Part shown: one piece after another, positions 8,328-16,749 of the stretch
How the letters are laid out: each line of letters starts with the position of its first letter
Position numbering within the stretch: the first letter of the stretch is position 1
Source of the DNA: Marinobacter sp050379415
Lineage (GTDB): Bacteria > Pseudomonadota > Gammaproteobacteria > Pseudomonadales > Oleiphilaceae
DNA length: 64,000 nt
Direction of reading: 5' to 3'
NCBI RefSeq assembly: GCF_050379415.1
Contig: NZ_JBNRLS010000004.1
Location: forward strand, 1 to 64,000
Made by a program: the position numbers and the translations under genes
The notes under the pieces: generated by a model
The model's database searches: none
What the model saw: only the letters and a program-made list of their open reading frames with translations
Told to the model about the DNA's origin: nothing

Positions 8328-9845
8328 TTGTCCAGATTTTTCAATCACCTCGGCGCCTTTCCGGCGCGTTTTGTGTTTCTGTTAGGAGCCACGCTGGCTC
8401 TGACGGGTTGCTCGCGCCCGAGTACCGTCCAGGAAGTACAGAATGAAGGTGTTCTCCACGTCATCACCCGGATTGCGCCCTCCATGTATTTCAAGGGTCG
8501 AGAAGGGGTAACGGGCTATGACTATGAGCTCGCAAAGCGGTTTGCCGACGAAATCGGTGTCGAACTGAAGGTACGCGTTGCCGACGACAACACGGAAATC
8601 CTTTCGGTACTGGAGCGCAACTACGCCCACATCGGCATGGCCGGAGTGTCTCTGCAGCCCGACTTCGAGGACAAATACGAGGCCATCCCCACCGGCATCC
8701 AGGCTCAGTCCGTTGTAGTCTATCACCGGGACATGGAGCACCCCGAGTCCCTCGACTCCCTGGCCGGGCAAACGCTCCACCTGATTGCCGACAGCGATCA
8801 CGAACACCTCATGGAGGCGTCCGCTTCCGAGGCAGACATTTCATGGGAGGTTCATCCGGGGCTCGATGCTCCGGGCGTACTGGCACGGGTTGAGAGTGGT
8901 GAATTCCCGTTTGCCGTGGTGTCCTCCAACGAACTCGAGCTTAACCACGTTTTTTACCCGCACGTGAAAGAGGCGTTCAGCCTCGGCGAACCGCGGGAAC
9001 TGGTATGGCTGTTCCCGAAAGAACAGGACGGCACCCTGGTCCAGGCCGCCGAGCAGTTCCTTCAGCGGCTGCAGAACGACGGCGTGCTGGCGCAATTGTC
9101 AGAGCGTTTTTACGGGCACCTGGACCGGTTGAACTATGTCGGCGCCCGCACATTCATGCACCACGTGGAAAACCGCCTTCCGAAGTACGAGAAGCTGTTC
9201 CGGGACTATGCCCGGGACTTCAACATGGACTGGCGCCTGCTCGCAGCCATCGGTTACCAGGAGTCACACTGGCGGCCGAATGCCGTCTCACCCACCGGTG
9301 TCCGCGGCCTGATGATGCTGACCCGCAATACAGCAAGCTACGTCGGCATCAACAACCGACTGGACGCGGAGGAAAGTATTCAGGGCGGTGCCAAGTACTT
9401 CCAGATGGTCCACGACAAGATACCGGAGAGAATTCCCGAACCTGACCGGACCTGGTTTGCACTGGCCTCGTACAACGTTGGCTTTGGCCATCTGGAAGAT
9501 GCCCGACGGCTGACCGAGAGCGCCGGCAAGGACCCGGACCGCTGGATGGACGTCAAGGAATTCCTGCCGCTGCTGGCCCAGAAGGAGTACTACACCAAGA
9601 CGCGATACGGCTTTGCCCGCGGCCAGGAACCGGTGATCTACGTGCAGAATATCCGCCGCTACTACGACGTGCTGGCAAGGGTCATAACGCCCGCGCCGCC
9701 CGCGAAACCGGAAGAGCCACAGATTGTGGGAATCGAACCCGGGACAGGCTCAGCCGATTCGGGCAGCAGCGCGGAAGAACCAGCCACCTCCGCACTCAGG
9801 GCCAGCCTGCCCAAAGATCTGGGGCTGATCCCACCGACTCTCTGA
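8328..9845 (+). CDS. mltF: Membrane-bound lytic murein transglycosylase F
   Basis: MltF cleaves peptidoglycan glycan strands to 1,6-anhydro products at the outer membrane. The protein has a lipoprotein signal with lipobox LTGC (Cys28), a periplasmic solute-binding (SBP3) domain at about 45-260, and a C-terminal SLT domain with catalytic E312 in YQESHW followed by the GVRGLMMLT motif. I choose the TTG at 8328 as start: it gives a normal 27-residue signal peptide and has GGAG a little upstream. ATGs at 8199 and 8259 are in frame but would put an unnatural long segment before the signal. It is divergent from purL and convergent with recX. Confidence 0.9.
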   Translation: MSRFFNHLGAFPARFVFLLGATLALTGCSRPSTVQEVQNEGVLHVITRIAPSMYFKGREGVTGYDYELAKRFADEIGVELKVRVADDNTEILSVLERNYAHIGMAGVSLQPDFEDKYEAIPTGIQAQSVVVYHRDMEHPESLDSLAGQTLHLIADSDHEHLMEASASEADISWEVHPGLDAPGVLARVESGEFPFAVVSSNELELNHVFYPHVKEAFSLGEPRELVWLFPKEQDGTLVQAAEQFLQRLQNDGVLAQLSERFYGHLDRLNYVGARTFMHHVENRLPKYEKLFRDYARDFNMDWRLLAAIGYQESHWRPNAVSPTGVRGLMMLTRNTASYVGINNRLDAEESIQGGAKYFQMVHDKIPERIPEPDRTWFALASYNVGFGHLEDARRLTESAGKDPDRWMDVKEFLPLLAQKEYYTKTRYGFARGQEPVIYVQNIRRYYDVLARVITPAPPAKPEEPQIVGIEPGTGSADSGSSAEEPATSALRASLPKDLGLIPPTL

Positions 9846-9857
9846 GACTGCGGCGAG

Positions 9858-10337
9858 TCAGCCCTCCGGGAGTTCCCGGGCCTCCAGGGCCCGTTCAACC
9901 TGGGAGGCCGAGAACCCGCGGCGATTCAGGAATCTGGCCTGTCTCACCTTGGTATCCCAGTCGTCATCCAGGTCTGACAGGCCGAACCTCCGCTCCCTCA
10001 GCTTGATGGCAACCGCACACCAGTCCTCGTCGGTCATGGCGTCGAGGCACTCCGGCGTATGGTGAACGCCCCGCTGCTGCAGTTCGCCAAGTATCCTCAG
10101 GGGGCCGTAACCAAGATCCATTCTCTGGCGGGCATAGACATCCGCAAACCGGTGGTCATCAAGCCAGCCCTGTTCCTCGTACTCGTCCAGCACCTCCTCG
10201 ATCAGACCACTGTCGAAGCGGCGCTGCCTGAGCTTCAGGGACAATTCCAGACGGCTGTGTTCACGGCGAGCCAGCAATCTCAGGGCAGCCGCCCGTGCTT
10301 TGTATCCCTGTTCGTCCTGATTTTCCTGTTTTGCCAT
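9858..10337 (-). CDS. recX: RecX family regulatory protein
   Basis: A 159-residue protein with the three tandem three-helix repeats of RecX (for example ALRLLARREHSRLEL near residue 18 and LDEYEEQGWLDDHRFADVYA near 50). RecX binds RecA filaments and limits their growth. The ATG at 10337 has an AAAGGG site upstream. Here it is not next to recA: it sits alone between mltF and the DUF349 gene, and I see no LexA-type CTG-N10-CAG box in the short upstream region, so its SOS control is unclear. Confidence 0.88.
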   Translation of the reverse strand: MAKQENQDEQGYKARAAALRLLARREHSRLELSLKLRQRRFDSGLIEEVLDEYEEQGWLDDHRFADVYARQRMDLGYGPLRILGELQQRGVHHTPECLDAMTDEDWCAVAIKLRERRFGLSDLDDDWDTKVRQARFLNRRGFSASQVERALEARELPEG

Positions 10338-10525
10338 TCAGACCCTTTCCGCGAACGTACCCAAAACGCTAGACTAGCCACCGATTTCCAAAGCATAGCC
10401 CGGAGCCCGTGAAAACCTGAACAGGCTTCGCGCTATGCGTGTACCCGGCTCGACAGGGCCGATGGCCGGTGACGGCTCACTTTGCCGGACACCGAGGACT
10501 GGTTTCAATCCCAAAGGACACCTTC

Positions 10526-12991
10526 ATGGCCGCATTCATCCAGAAACTGTTCAAATCCCGCAAGTCATCAGAGACGACCGGAAAACCCCGCAAGGACGTG
10601 CCCGAACAGCCCCAGGTACCCCAGGAAGATTTGCGCGCCGACCAGAGGGAGGGCCAACTCGGATTGCTGAAGGGTTCTCCCTCACAGGAGCAGTTGGGAA
10701 AACTTGCCCTGGAGGGTGTGACCGCAGACATTCGCCTGTCCGCCGCCAAGGGCCTGACCGACCCCGAGCAACTGCAAAAGGTCCAGAAGCAGGCCAAGGG
10801 CCGGGACAAAGGTGTCTACCAGACCGTCAAACAGGCGCTGCAGGCCCACCGCCAGGAGATGGAGCGCCAGGAAAACGTTGCCCGCACCATCACGACCCTG
10901 ATCAACAATGCGCAGGAGCAGGCCCGCAGCGAGGACACCAAGCTCTACCAGGCTCGCCTGGAAGCCCTGACCAACCAGTGGAAGGAACTGGAAAGCCAGG
11001 CAACGGCGGAACAGGTTCAGCAGTTCCTCGAGGCTACCCATCGTTGCCGTGAGCGCCTGCAGGAGATGGAGGCAGCCCGCCAGGAGGAAAAACGCCACAG
11101 TGAGCAACTCCGTCAGCGCGAGGAAACCCTGGAACTGCTCACAAGCACGTTGGAAGACCTCAAATCCCAGACCGGTGATTCCCTGCCCTCGCTCTCCTCC
11201 CTGGACGCACTCCAGAGAACCCAGGAGAACCGTTGGCTGGAAGCCACCCGGGATACCGACGTGTCCCGGCAGGAACAAAAGACTTACGAGTCGGCGATGC
11301 TGGCCTTGAGGAACTACCTGTCGGCCCTGCGCCGACTGACCCAGGCGCGTGAACACATCGGTGAACTCTCCGCAGCACTGGATTCAGATGAGGCGGTCAC
11401 CACAGAACAGCAGGAACAGGCCAAGACCCTGATCCGCGAGATCGACTGGCCCGAGGGATTCCCGAAGCCAGCGCTGCTTGAGCCTGTGCGCAAACTGGCC
11501 GGCAAGCGTACGGAAAAACCTGCCCAGAAAGAGGACCAGGGCGACCAGAAGGCCCGTGTCGATAACCTGAAAATCACCCTGGACAAGCTGGAGTCCACTC
11601 TGGAGGCCAAGCAGTTCAGGGAATCCCGGCAACTCCTGAAGACCGCACAGAATCAGTTCCGGGACCTGGACCGGCGCCATGCCAAGCCATTCCAGGCCAG
11701 AATACAGTTGCTCACCGGCCAGTTCCGTGAACTCAGCGACTGGCAGGGTTTTGCCACCGAGCCCAAGCAGATATCCCTATGCGAGCAAATGGAGTACCTC
11801 GCCGAACAGCCCATGGAGCCAGAGGCGAAAGCCGAACGCATCAAGGAGCTGCAAACCGAATGGCGGGAGCTCGGCGGCTCCTCTGACCGGGCTCTCTGGA
11901 CCCGCTTCAAGAGCGCCTCCGATCGCGCCTTCGAACCGTGCAAAGCCTATTTCGAGGCGAAATCCGGACTCAAGCAGGCCAACCTGGAAAAGCGCCAGGC
12001 CATTTGCGCCGAGCTGGAGACCTTCCTCGAGAATGCCGACTGGACCACTATCGACTGGAAAGGTGCCGAGCGTATCCACCAGACCGCCCGGCAGGAGTGG
12101 AAAGCGGCCTGGCCGGTTGAATTCCGTGACAACCGGCCGGTACAGAAACGGTTCGATGACCTGCTGAAGCGCCTCGAGTCACCGCTCGACGAGGAGCGTC
12201 GGAGAAATGAAGGCCTGAAACAGGCCATCGTGGAGAAAGCCGAGGCGCTGATCGAGCATGAACCCCTGCAGGAAGCCATGAACGAAGCCAAGGCGTTGCA
12301 GTCCGAGTGGAAAGCCATTGGCATTACCCGTCACCGTGAGGACCGCAAGCTTTGGCAAGCCTTCCGCAAAGCCTGTGACCAGATCTTTGCCCGCAGGGAT
12401 GCCCAGCGCAATGCCCGGCAGCAGGCCACCGAAACCGCTGACCGGGAAGCCACGGAGCTTCTTGATCAACTGGCCGGTGTCACCGCTGACAGCTCCGCCG
12501 AGACCCTTGGAGATGCGCTGGAGAAACTCCGTGAGACGAAGGGCAACACCCTCTCCCAGGACGTGAAGGACCGCGTGCAGGCAGCCCGACTGCAGTTCCA
12601 GCAGGCCCTGGACGACAAGCTTCTGCAGCAAAAGGTCAGCCAGTGGCAAGAGCTGGTCCGGGCTCGTGGCAACGGCGGTGTGGCTCCGTCCGAGCTTCCC
12701 GGTCATTGGCAAACGCTGGCATCAAACCAGACCGGGCTGTCAGACCGGGAGCTGGTTATCCGGGCCGAAATACTGGCAGGCGCGGAATCACCCGCCGAAG
12801 ACCAGCAACGCCGGATGGAAATCCAGGTTCAGCGCCTGTCGGAGGGTATGGGCAACAGCGAGCAAACCGGTGACCGCCTCTCGGAGCTGGAGAAACTGGT
12901 TGCCCAGTGGTGTCTGCAACCGTCTGACAACACCCCGGAGGCCGCCCTCTCAGAGCGGCTAAACAACGCCCTTGCGGGCGTTACCGACTGA
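10526..12991 (+). CDS. DUF349 coiled-coil protein
   Basis: The 821-residue product is highly charged and rich in Gln, Glu, Arg and Lys, with long predicted coiled coils. Repeated units of the form W-K-x-I/L-G plus a following basic segment (for example ELQTEWRELGGSSDRALWTR and LQSEWKAIGITRHREDRKLW) are the DUF349 repeats. There is no signal peptide or membrane segment, so it is probably cytoplasmic. The function of the family is unknown. I start at the ATG at 10526, which has an AAAGGA site 8 bases upstream, not at the earlier ATG at 10439. A short hairpin (12964-12981) overlaps the end of the coding region. Confidence 0.85.
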   Translation: MAAFIQKLFKSRKSSETTGKPRKDVPEQPQVPQEDLRADQREGQLGLLKGSPSQEQLGKLALEGVTADIRLSAAKGLTDPEQLQKVQKQAKGRDKGVYQTVKQALQAHRQEMERQENVARTITTLINNAQEQARSEDTKLYQARLEALTNQWKELESQATAEQVQQFLEATHRCRERLQEMEAARQEEKRHSEQLRQREETLELLTSTLEDLKSQTGDSLPSLSSLDALQRTQENRWLEATRDTDVSRQEQKTYESAMLALRNYLSALRRLTQAREHIGELSAALDSDEAVTTEQQEQAKTLIREIDWPEGFPKPALLEPVRKLAGKRTEKPAQKEDQGDQKARVDNLKITLDKLESTLEAKQFRESRQLLKTAQNQFRDLDRRHAKPFQARIQLLTGQFRELSDWQGFATEPKQISLCEQMEYLAEQPMEPEAKAERIKELQTEWRELGGSSDRALWTRFKSASDRAFEPCKAYFEAKSGLKQANLEKRQAICAELETFLENADWTTIDWKGAERIHQTARQEWKAAWPVEFRDNRPVQKRFDDLLKRLESPLDEERRRNEGLKQAIVEKAEALIEHEPLQEAMNEAKALQSEWKAIGITRHREDRKLWQAFRKACDQIFARRDAQRNARQQATETADREATELLDQLAGVTADSSAETLGDALEKLRETKGNTLSQDVKDRVQAARLQFQQALDDKLLQQKVSQWQELVRARGNGGVAPSELPGHWQTLASNQTGLSDRELVIRAEILAGAESPAEDQQRRMEIQVQRLSEGMGNSEQTGDRLSELEKLVAQWCLQPSDNTPEAALSERLNNALAGVTD

Positions 12992-13007
12992 TAAAACCAC
13001 TCGAGGT

Positions 13008-13056
13008 GCTGCCAGCCCATTGTCGTCTGAGCAATTTCGCCAATGGGATTGGCAGC
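13008..13056. repeat. Long-armed inverted repeat after the DUF349 gene
   Basis: GCTGCCA-g-CCCATTG (13008-13022) pairs with CAATGGG-at-TGGCAGC (13041-13056) around an 18-nt loop. There is no T-run on either side, so it may be a factor-dependent terminator, an RNA-processing site, or an operator upstream of the beta-oxidation genes. It lies about 85 bp before the thiolase start. Confidence 0.45.
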
Positions 13057-13141
13057 CCGCGTCATTACCCACCCTGCCCTGCAGGGGCTATGGTTAGTCG
13101 ACTGATAACGATAATTCGACAAAACCACCAGAGGAAAGGTA

Positions 13142-14350
13142 ATGACCACCGAGGCGTATATCTTTGACGCAGTCCGCACCCCCCGGGGTCGTGGCAAGAA
13201 AGACGGTTCGCTGCACAGCGTCAAACCCATCACCCTGCTGACTTCAATGCTCCAATCCCTGCAGGAGCGCAACAGCCTCGACACCAGCCAGGTGGACGAC
13301 ATCGTCATGGGCTGCGTCACCGCAGTCGGGGACCAGGGCGCCGACATCGCCAAGACTGCAGCATTGGCGGCGGACTGGGACGAAAAAGTAGCAGGCGTTA
13401 CCCTCAACCGTTTCTGTGCCTCCGGCCTGGAAGCCGTAAATCTGGCCGCCATGAAAGTCCGCTCCGGCTGGGAGGACCTGGTGGTGGCCGGTGGTGTCGA
13501 AGCCATGTCCCGCGTGCCCATGGGTTCCGACGGCGGTGCCTGGGCGACTGACCCGGAAACCAACCTGCACACCGGCTTCATGCCGCAGGGCATCGGGGCC
13601 GACCTGATCGCCACGATTGAGGGTTTCAGCCGGAAGGATGTGGACGGATTTGCCGTCCGGTCCCAACAGAAAGCGGCCAACGCCTGGGAAAAGGGTTATT
13701 TCAGCAAATCCATCATTCCTGTCACCGACCAGAACGGCGTGGTCATCCTGGACCGCGACGAACACGTGCGTGGTAACACCACCCTCGAATCCCTGGCCGG
13801 GCTCAAACCTTCCTTCCAGATGATGGGCGAAATGGGCTTTGATGGCGTCGCCCGTGAAAAATACCACTACGTTGAGAAGATCAACCACGTCCACCACGCC
13901 GGCAACTCCTCCGGCATCGTGGATGGCGCGACCGCCATGCTCATTGGCAGCGAAGTCAAGGGCAAGGCATTGGGTCTGACGCCGCGGGCTCGCATTGTCG
14001 CCACCGCGGTCACCAGCACCGACCCGACCATCATGCTGACCGGCCCTGCCCCGGCAGCCCGCAAGGCGCTGGAAAAAGCCGGCATGACTGCAGACCAGAT
14101 TGATCTGTTTGAAGTGAACGAAGCCTTCGCCTCCGTGGTGATGCGCTTCCAGAGGGAACTCTCGGTTCCGGACGAGAAAGTGAACGTGAACGGTGGTGCC
14201 ATCGCCATGGGCCATCCCCTGGGTGCAACCGGCGCCATCATCCTCGGTACCCTGCTGGATGAGCTGGAACGCCGAGAACTGCGCTATGGCCTCGCCACTC
14301 TCTGTGTCGGCGGCGGCATGGGCATTGCCACCATCATCGAGCGCGTTTGA
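13142..14350 (+). CDS. Acetyl-CoA C-acyltransferase (thiolase)
   Basis: A 402-residue thiolase that cleaves 3-ketoacyl-CoA, the last step of beta-oxidation. The nucleophile C92 lies in NRFCASGLEAVN; the other catalytic residues are H358 in GHPLGATGA and C388 in CVGGGMGIA. The start at 13142 has an AGAGGAAAG site upstream. The next gene encodes the hydratase/dehydrogenase of the same pathway, and the two are separated by only 29 bp, giving a thiolase-first order as in fadI-fadJ. I leave the symbol blank because the paralogue cannot be fixed by reading alone. Confidence 0.92.
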   Translation: MTTEAYIFDAVRTPRGRGKKDGSLHSVKPITLLTSMLQSLQERNSLDTSQVDDIVMGCVTAVGDQGADIAKTAALAADWDEKVAGVTLNRFCASGLEAVNLAAMKVRSGWEDLVVAGGVEAMSRVPMGSDGGAWATDPETNLHTGFMPQGIGADLIATIEGFSRKDVDGFAVRSQQKAANAWEKGYFSKSIIPVTDQNGVVILDRDEHVRGNTTLESLAGLKPSFQMMGEMGFDGVAREKYHYVEKINHVHHAGNSSGIVDGATAMLIGSEVKGKALGLTPRARIVATAVTSTDPTIMLTGPAPAARKALEKAGMTADQIDLFEVNEAFASVVMRFQRELSVPDEKVNVNGGAIAMGHPLGATGAIILGTLLDELERRELRYGLATLCVGGGMGIATIIERV

Positions 14351-14379
14351 ACCCACGTTCCACAACAGGAGAACCGAAC

Positions 14380-16530
14380 ATGAGTGCCATCAAGTACGAC
14401 CTGGGTTCAGACCAGATCCTGACCCTAACCATCGACATGCCGAACCAGTCCGCCAACACCATGAACGCGGACTTTCGCGCCGGTCTGTCCGAAACTGTCA
14501 GCCGGGTAAAGGGCGACCTTGAGAACATCCGCGGCATCATCATCACCTCGGCCAAGAAAACCTTCTTCGCCGGCGGCGACCTCAAGGAACTGCATAGCGT
14601 CACCCGGGAGCAGGCCCAGGAATTCGAAGACATGGTCAATGGCCTCAAGGCCGACCTGCGTTTCCTGGAAACTACCGGCAAACCCCTGGTGGCTGCCATC
14701 AACGGTACTGCCCTCGGTGGCGGCCTGGAAATCGCCCTGGCCTGCCATCACCGCATCGTCCTGGACGACGACACTATCCAGCTCGGCTTGCCGGAAGTCA
14801 CCCTGGGCCTGCTGCCCGGTGGCGGCGGCACCCAGCGACTGCCCCGAATGATTGGCCTGGAAGCCGCTTTCCCCTTCCTCATGGAAGGCAAGAAAGTGAA
14901 TCCTGAGGCGGCCCTCAAGGCCGGTATTGTGGATGAACTGGTCAGCACCCCTGAGGAACTGCTGAGTACCGCTCGGGCCTTCATTGAAGCCCACTCGGAA
15001 AAACAGCAGCCCTGGGATCAGAAAGGCTTCAAGTTTCCCGGCGGTGCACCGCACCACCCGGCCATGGCCCAGAAGCTGGCCATCGCTCCGGCCATGCTCA
15101 AGCAGAAAACCAGGGGCTGTTACCCGGCGCCTGAACGCATCCTGTCCGCCGCCGTGGAAGGCGCGCAGGTGGATTTCGATAACGGCAGCCTGATCGAGAC
15201 CCGTTACTTCACCGAACTGGTGGTGGGCCAGGTCGCCAAGAACATGACGGGCACCTTCTGGTTCCAGCTCAACGCCATCAAGGCGGGTGGTAGCCGACCG
15301 GACGGCGTTGACCGTGCGACCTTCAGCAAGGTGGGCGTGCTGGGTGCGGGTATGATGGGGGCAGGCATTGCCTATGCCACCGCCGTCCGCGGTGTCGACG
15401 TTGTCCTCAAGGATGTGTCCGTGGAGAACGCCGGAAAAGGCAAACGCTATTCCGAACAGCTGCTGGACAAGAAAGTCAGCCGTGGCCGCATGACCGATGA
15501 ACAGAAAACCGCCATCCTGAACCGGATTACGCCGACGGCTTCTGCCGATGATCTCGAGGGTTGCGATCTGATTATCGAGGCGGTGTTCGAGGACAGCGAC
15601 CTGAAAGGCAAGGTAACCCGGGAGGCTGAGCCACAAATGGTAGCCAACGGCATCTTCGCCTCCAACACTTCCACCATCCCCATTACCCAACTGGCCGAAG
15701 CCTCCGGGAAGCCCGAGAACTTCATTGGCCTGCACTTCTTCTCGCCGGTGGACAAGATGCAGCTGGTGGAAATCATCGTGGGCGCCAAAACCTCCGATGA
15801 CACCCTCGCCCGCGCCTTCGATTACGTCCAGCAGATCGGCAAGATCCCGATCGTGGTGAATGACAGCCGGGGATTCTTCACCTCCCGGGTATTCGGTACC
15901 TTCGTCAATGAAGGCATTGCCATGCTCGGCGAAGGCATTCACCCGTCGAGTATAGAAAACGCGGGTGTGCTGTCCGGCATGCCGGTTGGTCCGCTGGCAA
16001 TTTCGGATGAAGTCAGCATGACCCTCATGCAACACATCCGGGATCAGAGCAGAGAGGACACCGAGGCAGCCGGCGGCACCTGGAACGCCCATCCCGCCGA
16101 GGTGATCATCGATGCGATGGTCAACGAACATGGCCGCAAGGGCAAGGCGGCCGGCGCCGGCTTCTACGAGTATCCGGACAAGGGCAAGAAATACCTCTGG
16201 CCGGAGCTTGAGAACCTGTTCGTGAACCAGGACAAGGCCCGCGCCACCTCACTGCAGGACCTCAAAGACCGAATCCTGTTCATCCAGGCCATCGAGACGG
16301 TCCGCTGCCTGGAAGAAGGCGTGCTCAGAACCGTGGAGGATGCCAACATCGGCAGCATCTTCGGTATCGGCTATGCGCCCTGGACCGGTGGTGCTATCCA
16401 GTTCATCAACCAGTATGGCGTGCGCGCCTTCACGGAGCGTGCCAAAGAGCTGGAATCGCAATTCGGCGAGCGTTTTGCGCCTCCCCGTATGCTCCTGGAG
16501 AAGGCCGAGGCCAACACAAAGTTCGCCTGA
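14380..16530 (+). CDS. Enoyl-CoA hydratase / 3-hydroxyacyl-CoA dehydrogenase (FadJ-like)
   Basis: The 716-residue bifunctional protein carries an enoyl-CoA hydratase/isomerase domain in the N-terminal third (FFAGGDLKEL, GGGLEIALACHH, LPEVTLGLLPGGGG) and an NAD-binding 3-hydroxyacyl-CoA dehydrogenase from about residue 316 (VGVLGAGMMGAGIA) with HFFSPVDKMQLVE further on, then the C-terminal dehydrogenase domain. It would hydrate enoyl-CoA and oxidise the hydroxyacyl-CoA. The start at 14380 is supported by ACAGGAGAA immediately upstream; the earlier in-frame ATG at 14347 overlaps the thiolase stop. It forms a two-gene operon with the thiolase. Confidence 0.92.
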   Translation: MSAIKYDLGSDQILTLTIDMPNQSANTMNADFRAGLSETVSRVKGDLENIRGIIITSAKKTFFAGGDLKELHSVTREQAQEFEDMVNGLKADLRFLETTGKPLVAAINGTALGGGLEIALACHHRIVLDDDTIQLGLPEVTLGLLPGGGGTQRLPRMIGLEAAFPFLMEGKKVNPEAALKAGIVDELVSTPEELLSTARAFIEAHSEKQQPWDQKGFKFPGGAPHHPAMAQKLAIAPAMLKQKTRGCYPAPERILSAAVEGAQVDFDNGSLIETRYFTELVVGQVAKNMTGTFWFQLNAIKAGGSRPDGVDRATFSKVGVLGAGMMGAGIAYATAVRGVDVVLKDVSVENAGKGKRYSEQLLDKKVSRGRMTDEQKTAILNRITPTASADDLEGCDLIIEAVFEDSDLKGKVTREAEPQMVANGIFASNTSTIPITQLAEASGKPENFIGLHFFSPVDKMQLVEIIVGAKTSDDTLARAFDYVQQIGKIPIVVNDSRGFFTSRVFGTFVNEGIAMLGEGIHPSSIENAGVLSGMPVGPLAISDEVSMTLMQHIRDQSREDTEAAGGTWNAHPAEVIIDAMVNEHGRKGKAAGAGFYEYPDKGKKYLWPELENLFVNQDKARATSLQDLKDRILFIQAIETVRCLEEGVLRTVEDANIGSIFGIGYAPWTGGAIQFINQYGVRAFTERAKELESQFGERFAPPRMLLEKAEANTKFA

Positions 16531-16539
16531 CTCCGCCTC

Positions 16540-16564
16540 GCCGGCGGGCATTTTGCTCGCCGGC
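16540..16564 (+). terminator. GC-rich stem-loop after the beta-oxidation operon
   Basis: GCCGGCGGGC (16540-16549) pairs with GCTCGCCGGC (16555-16564) around a five-base loop, with one base mismatched or bulged. It begins 10 bases after the stop codon. The following sequence is only moderately T-rich, so termination may be weak. Confidence 0.5.
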
Positions 16565-16749
16565 CCCTCATTCTTCCGTTTGCCTTTGCCGTTACCAACC
16601 TGACCATTTCATGGACAGATTGTCACGAACCGATACTCCCAGCCTATGGCAACGGAGATAGCGCTTGCCTACAATAAATTTATCGCTCACGGGTTCGATA
16701 TCGCCATAAATGTGGCTATTGATTACCCAGCACCGTCAGGTAAGTATTT

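Noticed and set aside
9858..10450. LexA box upstream of recX
   Set aside because: No CTG-N10-CAG palindrome is visible in the short upstream region.
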